Below, piece by piece: positions 11,569 to 24,039 of a DNA stretch of 64,000 nt (its first letter is position 1; every line of letters begins with the position of its first letter). Source of the stretch: Triticum aestivum (taxonomy: Eukaryota; Streptophyta; Magnoliopsida; Poales; Poaceae); assembly GCF_018294505.1 (NCBI RefSeq), contig NC_057809.1, positions 508,053,914-508,117,913 on the forward strand, read 5' to 3'. Under the pieces are notes generated by a model. It ran no database searches. It was not told the origin of the DNA and worked only from the letters and a program-made list of their open reading frames with translations. A program made the position numbers and the translations under genes.

Positions 11569-11586
11569 TGGCGCCGTTGCCGGGGA
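11569..11586 (+). other. primer binding site of A (tRNA-Asp)
   Basis: TGGCGCCGTTGCCGGGGA, eleven bases after the LTR, is the exact reverse complement of the 3' end of plant tRNA-Asp including CCA. Element B has the same site at 56225-56242. Confidence 0.9.
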
Positions 11587-11801
11587 GTCTGCGCAAAAGT
11601 CAATATACCAAGTACCCATCACAATCCCTATCTCCCGCATTACATTATTTGCCATTTGCCTCTCGTTTTCCTCTCCCCCACTTCACCCTTGCCGTTTTAT
11701 TCGCCCCCTCTCTCTCTCTATCCTCCCTCTCTTTCTCTATTTGCCTCTTTTTGCCCGTTTGCCTTTTGTTTACTCGTGTGTTGGATTGCTTGTCTATCGC
11801 G

Positions 11802-13808
11802 ATGGCTCAAGATAATACCAAATTGTGTGACTTCACCAATACCAACAATAATGATTTCCTTAGCACTCCGATTGCTCCTCTTACCGACGCTGAATCTTGT
11901 GAAATTAATGTTGCTTTGCTGAATCTTGTCATGAAAGATCCGTTTTCCGGCCTTCCTAGTGAAGATGCCGCTACCCATCTTAATAGCTTCATTGATTTGT
12001 GTGACATGCAAAAGAAGAAAGATGTCGATAATGATATTGTTAAATTGAAGCTATTTCCTTTTTCACTTCGAGATCGTGCTAAAGCTTGGTTTTCATCTTT
12101 GCCTAAAAATAGTATTGATTCATGGAACAAGTGCAAAGATGCTTTTATCTCTAAGTATTTTCCTCCCGCTAAGATCATCTCTCTTAGAAACGATATTATG
12201 AATTTTAAGCAACTTGATCATGAACATGTTGCACAAGCTTGGGAGAGAATGAAATTAATGATACGTAATTGCCCTACTCATGGTTTGAATTTGTGGATGA
12301 TTTTATAAAAAAACTATGCCGGATTGAATTTTGCTTCTAGAAATATTTTAGATTCAGCCGCGGGAGGCACTTTTATGGAAATCACTTTAGGAGATGTTAC
12401 TAAACTCCTAGATAATATTATGGTTAATTATTCTCAATGGCACACGGAAAGATCCACTAATAAAAAAGTGCATGCGATAGAAGAAATTAATGTTTTGAGT
12501 GGAAAGATGGATGAACTTATGAAATTATTTGCTACTAAGAGTGTTTCATCTGATCCTAATGATATACCTTTTTCTACTTTAATTGAGAATAATAATGAAT
12601 CTATGTATGTGAATTTTGTTGGTAGGAATAATTTTGGTAACAACGCGTATAGAGGAAATTTCAACTCTAGGCCTTATCCTAGTAATCCCTCTAATAATTA
12701 TGGTAATTCCTACAACAAATCTTATGGAAATTATAATAAGATGCCCTCTGATTTTGAATCTAATATTAAAGAATTTATTTCTTCGCAAAAGAATTTTAAT
12801 GCTATGATTGAAGAAAAATTGCTTAAGATTGATGATTTGGCTAGGAACGTTGATAGAATTTCTCTTGAGGTTGATTCTTTAAAGCTTAGATCTATTCCTC
12901 CTAAGCATGATATCAATGAGTCTCTCAAAGCCATGAGAATTTCCATTGATGAGTGCAAGGAAAGAACCGCTAGGACGCGTGCTATGAAAGATGCCTTTAT
13001 TAAAGTGTGTTCTTCCAATTCCTATGAAAATAAAGATGAAGATCTAAAAGTTATTGATGTGTCCCCTATTAAATCTTTGTTTTGCAATATTAATCTTAAT
13101 AATGATGGGACTGAATATGATCCACCTTTACCTAGAATTCATTCTAAAAATTCGGAGTATTTAGATCTTGATGATGAAATTGATAAAAGTGGGATTAAAA
13201 GAAATAAAACCCTAGATGATGCTAAACCCACTATATTGGATTTAAAGGAATTTAATTATGAAAATTGCTCTTTAATTGACTGTATTTCCTTGTTGCAATC
13301 CATACTAAATTCTCCTCATGCTTATAGTCAAAATAAAGCCTTTACCGAACATATCGTTAATGCCTTGATGCAATCTTATGAAGAAAAACTTGAGTTGAAA
13401 GTTTCTATCCCTAGAAAACTTTATGATGAGTGGGAACCTACTATTAAAATTAAAATTAAAGATTATGAGTTTTATGCTTTGTGTGATTTGGGTGCTAGTG
13501 TCTCTACTATTCCCAAAACTTTGTGTGATTTGCTAGAATTCCATGATTTTGATGATTGCTCTATAAACTTGCATCTTGCGGATTCCACTATTAAGAAACC
13601 TATGGGAAGAATTAATGATGTTCTTATTGTTGCAAATAGGAATTATGTGCCCATAGATTTTATCGTTCTTGATATAGATTGCAATCCTTCTTGCCCTATT
13701 ATTCTCGGTAGACCTTTCCTTAGAATGGTTGGTGCAATTATTGATATGAAGGAAGGGAATATTAGATTTCAATTACCATTAAAAAGGGCATGGAACACTT
13801 CCCTATAA
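11802..13808 (+). pseudogene. gag-protease polyprotein of A, one premature stop
   Basis: One frame of 668 codons starts at ATG 11802 (MAQDNTKLCDF) and runs to 13808, broken only by a TAA at 12306-12308. Residues about 45-165 form the retrotransposon gag domain (KLKLFPFSLRDRAKAWFSSL and ISKYFPPAK). A serine-, asparagine- and tyrosine-rich linker and helical stretches follow. The protease core is ALCDLGASVSTIP with PIILGRPFL further on, typical of Athila-like elements. Gag would package RNA and protease would mature it. No polymerase frame follows, so reverse transcriptase would have to come from a relative. The stop is a single-codon change in otherwise good code. Confidence 0.88.
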
Positions 13809-13933
13809 AGAAAATAAAATTACCATATGAATCTATCTTGAGAGCCACTTATGGATTGCTTACCAAAGATGGCAATACCTAGATCAATTCTTGCTTGTTA
13901 TGCCTAGCTAGGGGCGTTAAACGATAGCGCTTG

Positions 13934-13949
13934 TTGGGAGGCAACCCAA
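13934..13949 (+). other. conserved hairpin after protease in A
   Basis: TTGGGAGGCAACCCAA can form a five-pair stem with a six-base loop, about 125 bp after the protease stop. The preceding bases CTAGGGGCGTTAAACGATAG are also conserved in B (reverse strand, 43271-43320). Confidence 0.5.
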
Positions 13950-14803
13950 TTTTATTTTTATTCCTTGCTTTTTCTCCTGTTTAGTAATAAATAAATTATT
14001 TAGCCTATGTTTTGGTTGTGTTTTTTGTGTTTAATTAGTGTTTGTGCCAAGTAGAACCGTTGGGAAGACTTGGGGAAAGTCTTGTTGAACTTGTTGTAAA
14101 AAACAGAAACTTTAGCGCTCACGAGAACTGCTATCATTTTTATTTGGAGAGTGCTATTTAGTTAATTCTTTTTGGATAAATTCCTCACGTCCATCAATTT
14201 ATTTTAGAATTTTGGGGTTCCAGATCTTGCGCTAGCTACAGATTACTACAGACTGTTCTGTTTTTGACAGATTCTGTTTTTCGTGTGTTGTTTGCTTATT
14301 TCGATGAATCTATGGCTAGTAAAATAGTTTATAAACCATAGAGAAGTTAGAATACAGTAGGTTTAACACCAATATAAATAAAGAATGAGTTCATTACAGT
14401 ACCTTGAAGTGGTCTTTTGTTTTCTTTCGCTAACGGAGCTCACGAGATTTTCTACTTTAAGTTTTGTGTTGTGAAGTTTTCAAGTTTTGGGTAAAGATTT
14501 GATGGATTATGGAACAAGGAGTGGCAAGAGCCTAATCTTGGGGATTCCCATGGCACCCCCAAGATAATCTAAGGACACCTAAAAGCCAAAGCTTGGGGAT
14601 GCCCCGGAAGGCATCCCCTCTTTCGTCTACTTCTATCGGTAACTTTACTTGGAGCTATATTTTTATTCACCACATGATATGTGTTTTGCTTGGAGCATCT
14701 TTTATGATTTGAGTCTTTGCTTGTTAGTCTACCACAATCATCCTTGCTGTACACACCTTTTGAGAGAGCTATACATAATTTGGAATTTGATAGAATACTC
14801 TAT

Positions 14804-14912
14804 GTGCTTCACTTATATCTTTTGAGCTCTATAGTTTTACTCTAGTGCTTCACTTATATCTTTTGAGTTTTATAGTTTTGCTCTAGTGCTTCACTTATAT
14901 CTTTTAGAGCAT
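14804..14912 (+). repeat. 41 bp tandem repeat, about 2.7 copies
   Basis: Units beginning GTGCTTCACTTATATCTTTT start at 14804, 14845 and 14886. They differ by a few bases. Similar units occur reversed in B around 33100-33220 and 42323-42380. Confidence 0.85.
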
Positions 14913-16710
14913 GGTGGTGGATTTGTTTTATAGAAACTATTGATCTCTCATGCTTCACTTAGATTATTTTGAGATTCTTAATATCATGGTAATTTGCTTA
15001 ATAATAATATGCTTGGTATTCAAGATTTGTAAAACTTTCTTTTGAGTGCGTTGAATACTAATAAAAAAATTGATGCTTGATAATTGTTTCGAGATATGAG
15101 GATGGTGATATTAGAGTCATGCTAGTTGAGTAGTTGTGAATTTGAGAAATTCTTGTGTTAAAGTTTGTGATTCCCGTAGCATGCACGTATGGTGAACCGT
15201 TATGTGATGAAGTCGGAGCATGATTTATTTATTGATTGTCTTCCTTATGAGTGGTGGTCAGGGACGAGCGATGGTCTTTTCCTACCAATTTATCCCCCTA
15301 GGAGCATGCGCGTAATACTTTGCTTTGATAACTTCTAGATTTTTGCAATAAAGTATATGAGTTCTTTATGACTAATGTTGAGTCCATGGATTATACGCAC
15401 TTTCCTTCCTTCCACCATTGCTAGCCTCTCTAATACCGCACACTTTTCGCTGGTATCATACACCCACCAAATACCTTCCTCAAAACAGCCACCATCCTAC
15501 CTATCATGGCATTTCCATAGCCATTCCGAGATATATTGTCATGCAACTTTCCACCATTCCGTTCATTATGACACGCTCCATCATTGTCATATTGCTAGCA
15601 TGATAATGTAGTTGACATCGTATTTGTGGCAAAGCCACCGTTCATAATTCTTTCATACATGTCACTCTTGATTCATTGCATATCCCGGTACACCGCCAGA
15701 GGCATTCATATAGAGTCATATTTTGTTCTAATTATTGAGTTGTAATTGTTGAGTTGTAAGAAAAATAAAAAGTGATGATCATCATTTTTAGAGCATTGTC
15801 CCAAGTGAGGGAAGGATGATGGAGACTATGATTCCCCCACAAGTCGGGATGAGACTCCGGACGAAAAAAGAGGCCATAAAAAAGAGAAAAGGCCCAAACA
15901 AAAAAATGAGAGAAAAAGAGAGAAGGGACAATGTTACTATCCTTTTACCACACTTGTGCTTCAAAGTAGCATCATGATCTTCATGATAGAGAGTCTCTCA
16001 TTCTGTCACTTTCATATACTAGTGGGAATTTTTCATTATAGAACTTGGCTTGTATATTCCAATGATGGGCTTCCTCAAAATGCCCTAGGTCTTCGTGAGC
16101 AAGCGAGTTGGATGCACACCTACTTAGTTTCTTTTGTTGAGCTTTCACATACTTATAGCTCTAGTGCATCCATTGCATGGCAATCCCTACTGACTCACAT
16201 TGATATCTATTGATGGGCATCTCCGTAGCTCGTTGATACGCCCAGTTGATGTGAGACTATCTTCCCCTCTTTTTGTCTTCTCCACAACCACCATTCTATT
16301 CCACATATAGTCCTATATCCATGGCTCACGCTCATGTATTGCGTGAAGATCGAAAAAGTTTTGAAAATGTCAAAACTATGAAACAATTGCTTGGCTTGTC
16401 ATCGGGGTTGTGCATGATTTAAATACTTTGTGTGGTGAAGATAGAGCATAGCCAGACTATATGATTTTGTAGGGATAGCTTTCTTTGGCCATGTTATTTT
16501 GAGAAGACATAATTGCTTTGTTAGTATGCTTGAACTATTATTATTTTTATGTCAACATGAACTTTTGTCTTGAATCTTATGAATCTAAATATTCATACCA
16601 CAATTAAGAAGATTTACATTGAAATTATGCCAAGTAGCACTTGGCATCAAAAATTCTATTTTTATCATTTACCTACTCAAGGACGAGTAGGAATTAAGCT
16701 TGCGGATGCT

Positions 16711-18272
16711 TGATACGTCTCCAACGTATCTATAATTTTTGATTGCTCTATGCTATATTACCTACTGTTTTGGACTATATTGGGCTTTATTTTCCACTTT
16801 TATATTATTTTTGGGACTAACCTATTAACCGGAGGCCCAGCCCAGAATTGCTGTTTTTTTTGCCTATTTCAGTGTTTCGGAGAAACAGAATATCAAACGG
16901 AGTCCAAACGGAATGAAACCTTCGGGAACACGATTTTCTCATCAGATAAGACCCAGGAGACTTGGACCCTCCATCAAGAAAGCCACGAGGCGGTCACGAG
17001 GGTGGAGGGCGCGCCCCCTGCCTCGTGGGCCCCTCGAAGCTCCACCGACGTACTCCTTCCTCCTATATATACCTACATACCCCCAAACGATCAGATACAG
17101 AGCCAAAAACCTAATTCCACCGCCGCAACTTTCTGTATCCACGAGATCCCATCTTGGGGCCTGTTCCGGAGCTCCGCCGGAGGGGGCATCGGTCATGGAG
17201 GGCTTCTACATCATCATCCAAGCCCCTCAGATGAAGTGTGAGTAGTTTACTTCAGACCTACGGGTCCATAGTTAGTAGCTAGATGGCTTCTTCTCTCTTT
17301 TTGGATCTCAATACAATGTTCTCCCGCTCTCTCGTGGAGATCTATTGGATGTAATCTTCTTTTTGCGGTGTGTTTGTTGAGACCGATGAATTGTGGGGTT
17401 TATGATCCAGTCTATCTATGAATAATATTTGAATCTTCTCTAAATTCTTTTATGTATGATTGGTTATCTTTGCAAGTCTCTTCGAATTATCAGTTTGGTT
17501 TGGCCTACTAGATTGGTTTTTCTTGCCATGGGAGAAGTGCTTAGCTTTGGGTTCGATCTTGCGGTGTCCTTTCCCAGTGACAGAAGGGGCAGCAAGGCAC
17601 GTATTGTATTGTTGCCATTGAGGATAACAAGATGGTTTTTTTTATCATATTGCATGAAACTATCCCTCTACATCATGTCATCTTGCTTAAGGCGTTACTC
17701 TGTTTTTAACTGAATACTCTAGATGCATGCTGGATAGCGGTCGATGAGTGGAGTAATAGTAGTAGATGCAGGCAGGAGTCGGTCTACTTGTCTCGGACGT
17801 GATGCCTATATACATTATCATACCTAGATATTATCATAACTATGCTCAATTCTATCAATTGCTCAACAGTAATTTGTTCACCCACCGTAGAATACTTATG
17901 CTCTTGAGAGAAGCCACTAGTGAAACCTATGGCCCCCGGGTCTCTTTCTCATCATATCAATCTCCATCACTTTATTACTGCTTTGCTTTTTTACGTTGCT
18001 CTTTTACCTTTTACTTTGCATCTCTATACCAAAAATATTATCTATCATCTCTATCATATCTCACTTTCGTAAGTGACCGTGAAGGGATTGACAACTCCTA
18101 AGCGCGTTGGTTGCGTTGAGCTATTGTTTTTGTGTAAGTACGAGGGACTCGCGCGTAGCCTCCTACTGGATTGATACCTTGGTTCTCAAAAACTAAGGGA
18201 AATACTTATGCTACTTTGCTGCATCATCCTCTCCTCTTCGGGGAAATCCAACATAGTGCTCAAGAGGTAGCA
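16711..18272 (+). repeat. 3' LTR of A
   Basis: The LTR starts TGATACGTCTCCAACGTATC and ends CAAGAGGTAGCA. It is 1562 bp and followed directly by the TCGTC target duplication. Confidence 0.93.
17064..17071 (+). promoter_or_regulatory. TATA box in 3' LTR of A
   Basis: This repeats the TATATATA of the 5' LTR. From here transcription would read out into CACTA1 toward its TnpA-like gene. Confidence 0.5.
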
Positions 18273-19364
18273 TCGTCGTCCAACGCAACTACAACCGCAA
18301 CGCCCTCAAGGACTTAGCAGCTGAATCCGAGGTAGAGCTGCCTCAACGATGCCGACGCCGACGTGCATCCTACGAGAACCACTCCGACCACGCCGTCCTG
18401 CGCCTCACTAGTACCACTCCACTGTCGCAACCATCCATCGCACCGGAATTGTTCCCGCTACGCCGTCGTTGGCCGCCTCGGATCTGGTTCCCCGCCGCCG
18501 ACAGACGGCCACCGCACCAAACTCAACAACTTGGCCATGGGTTCGTCCAAGGCTCCACCGTCCTCCACAACTTATCGTTTCCAACGAACCACAAGAAGAT
18601 CGTTGGAAAAATAGAAGGAGGACATAGCACTGCCAGCAGAAAGAGGTACTCCTCTTCCCTTACTCATGCAAACTTTACGTCTCTCCTCACACCGTATTCA
18701 TCCCACGAAAGAAACTAGTTGAGCGCTTCTTACTACATCTTCTTTGTGATACTAAATGCACAAGGTTTCCTCCCTTTACTATTTCACCTTTGCTAGAGGT
18801 CAGTAGCCCACCTGGATTTCAATTCAGGGTCATTCGAACCGCAATTAAAAGAAGCAGCACCCGCTTAGGCACGCGGAGCACCTAGTCCGCCTGTTCGTCG
18901 GGGAAGCGGCGCATCGGTGTCTATCATAGGGGTGTGGGGCACAGGAGCTGCTTGCGCCCGATCTGGAGGTCGGCGGGGCTTGAATGGATGGCCGAGCGGT
19001 GGTGCCAAGCACGGCGGTGCGGTGAGGTCGAGGGGAGGGCGCATGTAGGGGACTGGGCTGGTGGTCGCTGGCATTTCGAGGAAGATCATCAACACTGACT
19101 GGCTGGAGGTAGATGAAGGCGATCTGCCCGTTCTTTGTACATCGGATGGTGCAGAAAAAATGGAATGGCCTATTTGTTTTCAATCGACTGTTATTTTCAT
19201 AGAATCATGTAGTAATTTAGTGTGCCATGCATGTTGTAGAGCTATCATATGTCTCCCGTCATTTATTTCTCACCGACATGCTATCTGCTACCTTTACACT
19301 ATACTAATTGTGCACACACTTCACCCATACTCACACTATTGTTTTTTATGCATGGGTATTTCAG
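18273..19364 (+). other. CACTA1 5' part of the TnpA-like gene, unassigned
   Basis: Together with 9874-9993 this GC-rich stretch continues the host element across A. A possible donor GT at 18646 follows AGAAAGAG and could end a first exon. I cannot assign a protein to the short open frames here. The GC-rich start changes to AT-rich sequence after about 19170, where intron-like sequence begins. Confidence 0.4.
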
Positions 19365-22300
19365 ACTCTGACACAGTGTTGATGAATGCAGAAAAGAAAA
19401 GACAGAAGTCGCTCCAGTGTAATTCGAAGATAAGCACTAAGTGTTTCAGCGCTCTAAAGGGTGCAGTGTCAGCAGTTGGAGAGAATAAACGTAGCTCTGC
19501 AGTTGATGATCTCAATTGCCACACACAACCATCCTAGGTGCTTGCTTTAACTTCGCGCTATCAAATGTGGTTGCATGTTGCATATGGTGTCTAGCTTGTA
19601 TTGCTTCCAATTTGGTTAAATTGCATCTGCTTACTTTATACATTATACCTTTGATAATGACATGCCTTTCCAGTTTTTGATACATACTACATATGTCTAT
19701 TAACCATGTTCATACATCAAACTAATGCTCTTTTGTATCCCTCGTCAATCACTTATGATGAGATAGTCACCCCAGTGGGTTACTGTGAGACGCCATACTC
19801 GTTTAAAGAGTGCAGTGTCATCCTCCCCACATGATTCTCAAGAAACAACAAGGCTAAATGAAGATAGTCAACGTAGCTCTATAGTTGATGACGGCAATTC
19901 CCCCAGACCACCATCACAGGTGCTTGCTCTAACTTCATAGTGTGATATGTGGTTGCATGTTGCATACAGTGTCTAGCTTGTAATGCTTCTAATTAGGGTA
20001 AATTGCATAGGCTTAGTTTACACATTATACCTATGAATATGACATGCCTTCCAATTTTTGGTACACACTACATCTATGTGTTAACCTTGTTCTTACATGA
20101 AACTACCTCTCTTCTGTATCATGCATCAATCACTTACGATGAGTCACCTTTATTCGTTGCATATTGCACATTATTTCTAGCCTGTTGCCATGTATTGCTT
20201 ATTATTTGGTCAAATACATTTGTTAGGGCACCCTTTTAATTTGGCAGAGTTATATTGGTTTCATCTTTCATATGGTTTCTATCTTGCATTGATTCTAACA
20301 AGTTGAAGCACCTTGTTCTTAGTTTACACTTTATACATCATACATGTCAATATGTCACGCCGTCCTGTTTTTCATACATATTCCATCCTCCTACCATGCA
20401 GATGCCTTACATGAAAGTAGTGTTTGTAAGTATCATGCATCAATGAGTTCTGAAGAGCAAATTTTATTCCTTTTTCTTGTGGGTTTGACTTGACAAGGCA
20501 AAATCAAGAAAGAGGAAGGGAATGAGTAAGGAAGGCGATGATGGTGGTCCTCTGCAGCAACGTAAACGGAGCATATGTACTGATTCTCCTTGTACTGATA
20601 GTGCATTACAAGCTCCAAGTCTCCGCTCCCCTACTCCACCATCCAAGGTGCTTGCTCTAACTTGGCAGTGTGATATATGGTTGCATGTTGCATATGGTGT
20701 CTAGCTTGTATTGCTCCTAATTAGTGTAAACTGCATCTGCTTAGTTTACACATGATACGTGTGAATATGACATGCTTACCTATTTTTGGTACATACTATA
20801 TCTGTCTATCACACCATGTTCTTACATGAAACTACTCTTCTTGTGTATCCTGCATCAATCACTTATGATGGGACACCTTTAAGTTGGCAGTGTGATATTG
20901 GTTTGCGTCTTGAATATGATTTCTAGCATGTATTGCTTCTAGTTTGATGAACGCCACCTATGACGAGACAGTTTTAACTTGGCAGAGTGATATTGATTGC
21001 ACCTTTCATATGGTGTCTAGTTTGCAGTGCTTCTAATTTGTTGAAGTGCCTTCTGCTTAGTTACCACATCATAGGTGTGAATATGTCAAGCCATCCATTT
21101 TTCGTACATATTCCATCCTCATATCATGACATTGCCTTTCATCAGAGTAGTGTTCGTCAGTATCATGCATGAATGAGTTCTAAAGAGCGAATTATATTCC
21201 TTTTTCTTGTCGGTTTGACCTCTCAATGCAAAATCAATAAAGCTGAAGGAAATTGGCAAGGCATTGGATGATGGTGGTCCTTCCGAGCAACTGAAAGTTC
21301 TCTATAGATTCTACTAAGCCATCCTCCCAACAAGATTTGCAAGACAGCGCAAGGCTACATAGTCAATGTAGCTGTGTAGATGATGACCACATCTCCCCTA
21401 CTCCACCATCACAGGTGCTTGCTCTAACTTGGCACTATTATACGTAGTTGCATGTTGCCTATGATGTCTAGCTTGTATTGCTTCTAACTTTGTTGAATTG
21501 CATCTTCTTACTTTACACATAATGCCTGTGAATATGACATATGTTCCTGTTTCTAGAACATACTATATCTAATCATACGATGTTCTTACATCAGACTACT
21601 GTTCTTGCATATCCCGCATCAGTCACTTATGATAAGGCACCTTTAAGTCGCCACTGTGATATTGGTTGTGTCTTGCATATGATTTCTAGCATGTACTGCT
21701 TCTAATTTCTTGAAATGCCATACCGTTTGAACTTGGCAGAGTGATATTGGTTGCATCTTTCATATGGTGTCTAGCTTGCGGTGCTTCTAATTTGTTGAAA
21801 TGACTTCTGCTTAGTTACCACATCATAGGTGTGAATATGTCACGCCATCCTGTTTTTCATACATATTCCATCCTTGCATCATGTGTTTTCCTTTCATCCG
21901 AGTAGTGTTCATTAGTATCATGCATGAACGAGTTCTGAAGAGAGAATTTTATTCCTTTTTCTTATCGGTTTGACTTCACAATGCAAAATCATTACAGCTG
22001 AAGGAAATTAGTCCGACAGTGGATGATGGTGGTCCTTCGGAGCAACTCAAACAGGGGGTCTCTACAGATTCCACTCCGCCATCCTCCCAACCAGATTCGC
22101 AAGACAACACAAGGCTGGACAGTCAACGTAGCTGTGTAGATGATGAGCACATCTCCCCTACTCCACCATCACAGGTGCTTGCTCTAACTTCGCACTATTA
22201 TATGTGGTTGCATGTTGCGTATGATGTCTAGCTTGTATTGCTTCTAACTTTGTTGAATTGCATCTTCTTACTTTACACATAATGCCTGTGAATATGACAC

Positions 22301-23035
22301 ATGTTCCTATTTCTAGAACATACGTGTACATGATGAGCACATCTCGCCTACTCCACCATCAGAGGTGCTTTCTCTAACTTGGAACTATTATATGTGGTTG
22401 CGTTTTCCGTATGATGTCTAGTTTGTATTGCTTCTGATTATGTTGAATTGCATCTGCGTAGCTAACAACTTATACCTGCAACGATCACTTACCCATAAGA
22501 CACATTTAACTTGGGACTGTGATGTAGGTTGCATCTTGCATTGTCTTCTAGCTTGTACTGCTTCCAATTTCTTGAAATGGCACTTACGATGAGACACTTT
22601 TTACCTGATAGAGTGATATTGGTTGCATGTTCATATGGTGCCTAGCTTTCATTTCTTCTAATTTTGTTGGAATGCCTTCCGCTTACTGTTTTTTCATACA
22701 TATTCCATCCTCCTATCGTAAGTGTGAATATGAAACGCTATCTTTTTTTGTATATATTCCATCCTCCTATCCTGCGCTTGCCTTACATCAAAGTAGTGTT
22801 CGTCTGTATCATGCATCAACCAGTTATGCTGAGCTAATTTTATTCATCTTCTTGTGGTTTTGACTTCATAAGGAAATATCAGAAAATAGGAAGGAAAAGA
22901 GTAAGTTAGGGGATGTTGGTGGTCCTCCACATCGACGCAAACAGAGACTCTCTAGATTTGCCGCTGCTACTACTAATGAAGTTGAAGTCCCAAGTCTACG
23001 TGGTGAGTTCATCTCCCGTACTCCACCATCACAAG
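19365..23035 (+). repeat. array of duplicated exon-intron modules in the CACTA1 TnpA-like gene
   Basis: Units of roughly 0.7-0.77 kb repeat with a short exon and its intron. Exon ends read CCACCATCACAG or close to it, followed by GTGCTTGCTCTAACTT. Donor GT positions are 19538, 19920, 20648, 21415, 22175, 22365 and 23035. Long regular spacings are 728, 767 and 760 bp. The 22175-22365 unit (190 bp) is an internally deleted copy. Exons share peptides such as DDGGP followed by a Q- and K-rich run and SPTPPS. Intron parts share TTGCATGTTGCATATGGTGT, AATATGACATG and TATCATGCATCAAT. Several copies have stops or weak acceptors, so not all modules can be coding. Confidence 0.75.
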
Positions 23036-24039
23036 TGCTTGCTCTAAGTTGACAGTGTGATAATTGGTTTCATGTTGCATACGTTGTCTAGCCTGTATTT
23101 CTTCTATTTTGATTAAATTGCACATGCTGAGTTTATACGTTATACATGTGCATATGACATGGTGTTCTTGTCTAGAATACACTGCATCTATCTATCATAC
23201 CATGTTCTTACATCAAAGTACTGCTGTTGTGTATCCTGCATCAGTCACTCATGATTGGACGCTTTTTAACAGGGCAGTTTGATAGTGGTTGCATCTTGCA
23301 TTGATTTCAACATTGTATTGCTTTAATTTTTCGAATTGCCACTTATGACAAGACACTTTTAACTTGGCAGAGTAATATTGGTTGCATCTTTCATATGGTG
23401 TCTAGCTTGCATTACTTCTATTTTCTTGAAAATCGTTCTGCTTAGTTTACACATCGTAGTTGTGAATATGTCATGTCGGCCTGTTTTTCTTACATATTCC
23501 ATCCTCATACGGTTGTCTTACATCAAAGTATTGCTTGTTTGTATCATGCATCAATGAGTTCTGAAGAGCGATTTTATTGTTTTGTGTTGTGGGTACGGCT
23601 TGACATGGCAAAGTCAAAAAAGAGCAAGGAAAAAATATAGTAGGGAGTGGTATTACTCGTTGGGTGAAACAAAAAAGGATCTGCCATCCAGATTTTGCTG
23701 GTACTTATAGTGCAGTAGAAGGTCCAAGTTCGCCAGCTAAATCTACAAACACAGTATCACCTGCTCCACCAGCTGCAACATCCGCTTCAAATGTACTAGC
23801 ATCTCAATGAGTTACTCATTCGTTTGCTCCGGAACTGGCCAGTTCCCAAGCTGCCTTCACACCTAACACTACTTTCAGAGCACTGCTGACACAATAGGAC
23901 TTGGCAAGATCAGATGAACCTCATGAGCATCAACACCAAGACGGTACCTGACCGAGTCAAGTTGCAGTTGCATTCTCCTTTATATGTACTCTCATAGTTT
24001 GATGCACACTAACACTTTCCATATTCGTTGTTGAACTAG
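23036..24039 (+). other. last module tail and intron before the conserved TnpA exons
   Basis: Module-like intron sequence continues to about 23608. A possible exon follows (about 23655-23810) with serine-, proline- and alanine-rich code ending LASQ and a stop. Intron-like sequence then runs to the acceptor at 24039. Confidence 0.4.

Larger units (their letters stand above)
13809..16710 (+). other. long non-coding 3' region of A
   Basis: No open frame of note is present. It holds a conserved hairpin (13934-13949), a 41 bp tandem repeat (14804-14912), a purine-rich stretch near 15850-15930 and, just before the LTR, the polypurine-like AAGCTTGCGGATGCT. Element B carries a recognisable reversed counterpart at 31745-33225 and 42323-43292. 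The retained length suggests that RNA signals, such as packaging or primer signals, may lie here. Confidence 0.7.
9994..18272 (+). mobile_element. Athila-like LTR retrotransposon A, gag-protease only
   Basis: Complete LTRs (9994-11557 and 16711-18272) are flanked by an exact 5 bp target duplication TCGTC (9989-9993 and 18273-18277). The primer site matches tRNA-Asp. One frame encodes gag and protease. There is no RT, RNase H or integrase in the 2.9 kb between protease and the 3' LTR, so the element is non-autonomous. The LTRs differ at about 8 of the first 160 bases. It resembles the Triticeae Sabrina or WHAM group, a name not verified. It is nested in CACTA1. Confidence 0.92.

Noticed and set aside
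12579..12807. Isoleucine-rich open frames on both strands within A
   Set aside because: They are shadows of the AT-rich gag-protease frame at 11802-13808.
19061..19537. 158-codon frame in the CACTA1 5' part
   Set aside because: It crosses an intron-like AT-rich stretch and an apparent acceptor near 19364. Only its last part fits a module exon.
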